In this document: positions 42,061 through 43,835 of the stretch, one piece after another
Layout of the letters: each line of letters opens with the position of its first letter
Position numbering within the stretch: the stretch's first letter is position 1
Assembly: GCA_045655125.1 (NCBI GenBank)
Contig: JAZOOR010000009.1
Location: 1 to 43,835, forward strand
DNA: 43,835 nt
Direction of reading: 5' to 3'
From: SIG578 sp045655125
GTDB lineage: Bacteria; Bacillota; Clostridia; Oscillospirales; Ruminococcaceae
Position numbers and translations under genes: made by a program
The notes under the pieces: generated by a model
Databases searched by the model: none
Told to the model about the DNA's origin: nothing
What the model saw: only the letters and a program-made list of their open reading frames with translations

Positions 42061-42723
42061 TTAGACTAAAAGCGGCTTTGCAATATCCAGTATTTCAGCG
42101 GGTTTTTCAATTATGTAGTCAGCGACTGCGTCCTCAAGCTCGGCTCTGTCACGAAATCCCCAGAGAACACCGATGTTAGTAAGACCTGCGTTTTTGGCGG
42201 TCTTAATATCTGTAGCGGTATCGCCTATGTAAAGGCACTCGTTTTTTTCGACTCCAAACTCTTTGAGAATTGCAAAAACTCCCTCGGGGTCTGGCTTTAG
42301 TGCAATGCCGTCACGCGCGCCGTAGCAGACATCAATCAAGCCTTCTTTAAACAGCGCCTCAGAAACCTTTTTAGCGGTGACATCAGGCTTATTTGAAAGA
42401 ATTGCGGTTTTAACTCCGAGCTTTTTCAGCTCGGAAAGCATATCGCAAACACCTTCATAGGCTTCTGTGAGATAGAGAAAATCGTTGTCATAAGTAGTGT
42501 TGTACTCGGGAAACACCTTTTCAAACTGCTCCTGAGTGCCGCCCACCTCTTTTATCATTCTCTCCACCAAAACACTTGCGCCATTACCAACAAGAAGTTT
42601 ATATCTTTGGGTTTCAATAGAGGGAAGACCATATTTGTTAAGCGCGTTGTTTGCAAAATAGGCAATGGACTTTATGGTGTCTACAAGAGTGCCGTCCATA
42701 TCAAAAATACATAATTTAAGCAT
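42061..42723 (-). CDS. HAD hydrolase, phosphoglycolate-phosphatase-like
   Basis: 220 residues. HAD motif I FDMDGTLVDT (7-16), motif II LSNKPDV near residue 118, motif III Lys in LKPDPEG near 150, and motif IV GDTATDIKTAKNAG near 170 are all present, with a helical cap between I and II. This is the pattern of phosphoglycolate phosphatases (Gph) and related sugar-phosphate phosphatases. The substrate is not decidable from sequence. A good AAAGGAGTT lies upstream of the ATG on the minus strand. Confidence 0.88.
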   Translation of the reverse strand: MLKLCIFDMDGTLVDTIKSIAYFANNALNKYGLPSIETQRYKLLVGNGASVLVERMIKEVGGTQEQFEKVFPEYNTTYDNDFLYLTEAYEGVCDMLSELKKLGVKTAILSNKPDVTAKKVSEALFKEGLIDVCYGARDGIALKPDPEGVFAILKEFGVEKNECLYIGDTATDIKTAKNAGLTNIGVLWGFRDRAELEDAVADYIIEKPAEILDIAKPLLV

Positions 42724-42779
42724 ATAAAACTCCTTTATAAGTACCTTTTAAAATACATTCGATACACATAAAAATCTTT

Positions 42780-43724
42780 TTAAAGGTCTAAAATTCCAAG
42801 CATTACAATGCCGATAGCGGTAATGGCTATTGCTGTGTAATGCTTCCAGGAAAGCTTTTCTTTAAGGAATATGTGGCTCCAAAGCATAGAAACAACACAG
42901 TAGGCTGAAATTATTGCGGCGGCAGGCGCGGCGTGTGCAGTGTCACCAAGGGCAAATATGTATGCAAACTGTCCTGCGGTTTCGCAAACACCGCCAAGGA
43001 GCTTTTGCCCCTCGTCGCGAGGTTTTAATTTGTCGCGGCGAATGCCGAAAACATAGATGGCAGCAATTATGCCCATAAAAAGAAATGTCAGCTCATAGGC
43101 AACGTTTGCGGTGTCCTCGGGAAGAGTGGTAGCAAAAACAGAGTCGAGAACTGTGCCGGTGTCCTCTTCTCTTAATATAAGGGTGTCAACAAATGTGCCT
43201 GCTGCATCAATTACGCAGTAGAGGATTGGCAGCAAAATTGCAAGAAAGCTCTTTGCGTACTTGCGATTTGCATTTTTTTGGCGCTCAACTCTGAGCTCTT
43301 CGTCCTCACGGGCATTGACAATGCCAAGCATAAGAACGCCGACAGCTACAATGCCGATAGCTGCCATTCCGAGAGCGCCGACCTCTTGCCTTAAAAAGAT
43401 AAGGCAGAGAATGGCTGCGAGCGCACCCGATGAGTTGCAGATTGGTGATGAAATGGAAAGCTCAATGTAACGCAGTGAAACATATCCGAATATCATCGAA
43501 AGAATGTAGAGTGCAGATGCAGGCAGATAAACAAGAATGTCACTGAGTGTAATGGATACTCCGTTTACAAAAACCTCGAATGCGGCGTGAAGTCCCATAA
43601 TAAGACCTACCGCCATAACCATTTTCCAGTGGCTGTATTTATCGTCTTGTTTAGAGCCTATTTTTGAAAAAATGTCAGAGCCGCTCCAGCAGAGCATAGC
43701 GGCAAGGGATAGCCAGAACCACAT
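42780..43724 (-). CDS. DMT-superfamily (EamA-like) transporter
   Basis: 314 residues with about ten membrane spans in two EamA-like halves; the first ends near residue 133 and the second runs from about 160 to the end. The C-terminal half has ISAYCVVSMLWSHIFLKEKLSW followed by a last span, a very typical EamA ending. A cytoplasmic charged loop (about residues 133-155) joins the halves. The substrate (metabolite export is usual) is unknown. GGACGG lies upstream of the ATG. A terminator hairpin stands only about 30 bases upstream of the start. Confidence 0.87.
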   Translation of the reverse strand: MWFWLSLAAMLCWSGSDIFSKIGSKQDDKYSHWKMVMAVGLIMGLHAAFEVFVNGVSITLSDILVYLPASALYILSMIFGYVSLRYIELSISSPICNSSGALAAILCLIFLRQEVGALGMAAIGIVAVGVLMLGIVNAREDEELRVERQKNANRKYAKSFLAILLPILYCVIDAAGTFVDTLILREEDTGTVLDSVFATTLPEDTANVAYELTFLFMGIIAAIYVFGIRRDKLKPRDEGQKLLGGVCETAGQFAYIFALGDTAHAAPAAAIISAYCVVSMLWSHIFLKEKLSWKHYTAIAITAIGIVMLGILDL

Positions 43725-43747
43725 AAATTTTTCCGTCCTTTCTTAAA

Positions 43748-43787
43748 TGAAAAAAGCGGCGGCTGGAAATTTCAGCCGCCGCAAAAA
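43748..43787 (-). terminator. terminator upstream of the DMT transporter gene
   Basis: A stem of ten base pairs (43756-43765 with 43773-43782) and a seven-base loop, with a T run on the minus strand and A runs on both plus-strand sides. It probably ends the partial minus-strand gene to its right. Confidence 0.85.
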
Positions 43788-43788
43788 A

Positions 43789-43835
43789 TTAGTTTAAGGT
43801 TTTAGCAGCGTTTTTTTCCCTCATGGCTAAGAAAG
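43789..43835 (-). CDS. C-terminal end of a further minus-strand gene (truncated by window end)
   Basis: Only about 15 codons are visible. On the minus strand an open frame ends ...LAMREKNAAKTLN with a stop at 43789-43791, directly before the terminator hairpin. Its position just before a terminator makes it likely to be a real gene end, but the protein cannot be identified. Confidence 0.4.
   Translation of the reverse strand, partial: FLAMREKNAAKTLN

Noticed and set aside
1..43835. tRNA, rRNA, CRISPR arrays, insertion sequences, prophage or riboswitches
   Set aside because: I looked in the gaps of more than 100 bases and at their ends; none shows tRNA-like folds, repeat arrays, terminal inverted repeats, transposase motifs or a riboswitch I recognise.

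Overview
The window reads as a chromosomal segment of an anaerobic low-to-mid-GC Bacillota, most likely class Clostridia and near the Oscillospirales. The signs are an NAD(H)-linked [FeFe]-hydrogenase operon, strong AGGAGG-type ribosome binding sites, frequent GTG and TTG starts, a Gld-type ABC cluster with a DUF4340 protein, DUF1015, DUF5711 and DUF1385 genes, an SdpR/SdpI pair and a GTP-type PEP carboxykinase. I see no rRNA, tRNA, CRISPR array, insertion sequence or phage gene. The species call is inference from gene content.

Layout. 1-657 is the C-terminal part of a sulfatase-like hydrolase, ending at a terminator. 820-2106 (minus) is a DUF1015 protein. 2313-7080 is a four-gene ABC transporter operon (ATPase, permease, GldG-like protein, DUF4340 protein) with a clear promoter and terminator. 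7277-15428 is a ten-gene hydrogenase operon: hydC, DRTGG protein, RsbW-like ATPase, sensory-type hydrogenase hydS, second DRTGG protein, PHP phosphoesterase, second GHKL ATPase, [2Fe-2S] protein, hydB and hydA. It therefore joins a catalytic electron-bifurcating hydrogenase (HydABC) to a set of probable signalling proteins, and is my best candidate for an incompletely described system. A small XRE regulator gene broken by a one-base frameshift lies at 15475-15694 (minus).

15923-38166 is an unbroken run of 23 plus-strand genes with no gap above 50 bases. It starts at a near-consensus promoter (15834-15862) and ends at a strong terminator (38165-38197). It carries ruvCAB, an rRNA-methyltransferase-like gene, the ecfA1-ecfA2-ecfT vitamin-transport energizing module, truA, a DUF5711 gene, cvpA, a pgsA-type gene, a clpE-like gene, a lipoprotein with a two-component system, a DUF1385 gene, prmC, recA, recX, rimO, a second pgsA-type gene, comM and a small membrane protein. 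The themes are recombination and repair, translation modification and membrane lipid synthesis.

38238-39221 is an sdpR-sdpI operon with a consensus promoter and a 23-base palindrome just after the -10 box. The minus-strand block 39282-43835 holds a Ser/Thr-rich lipoprotein, GTP-dependent PEP carboxykinase, a phosphoglycolate-phosphatase-like HAD protein, a DMT-family transporter and the last codons of one further gene. Most gene groups are bounded by clear rho-independent hairpins, several of which look bidirectional.
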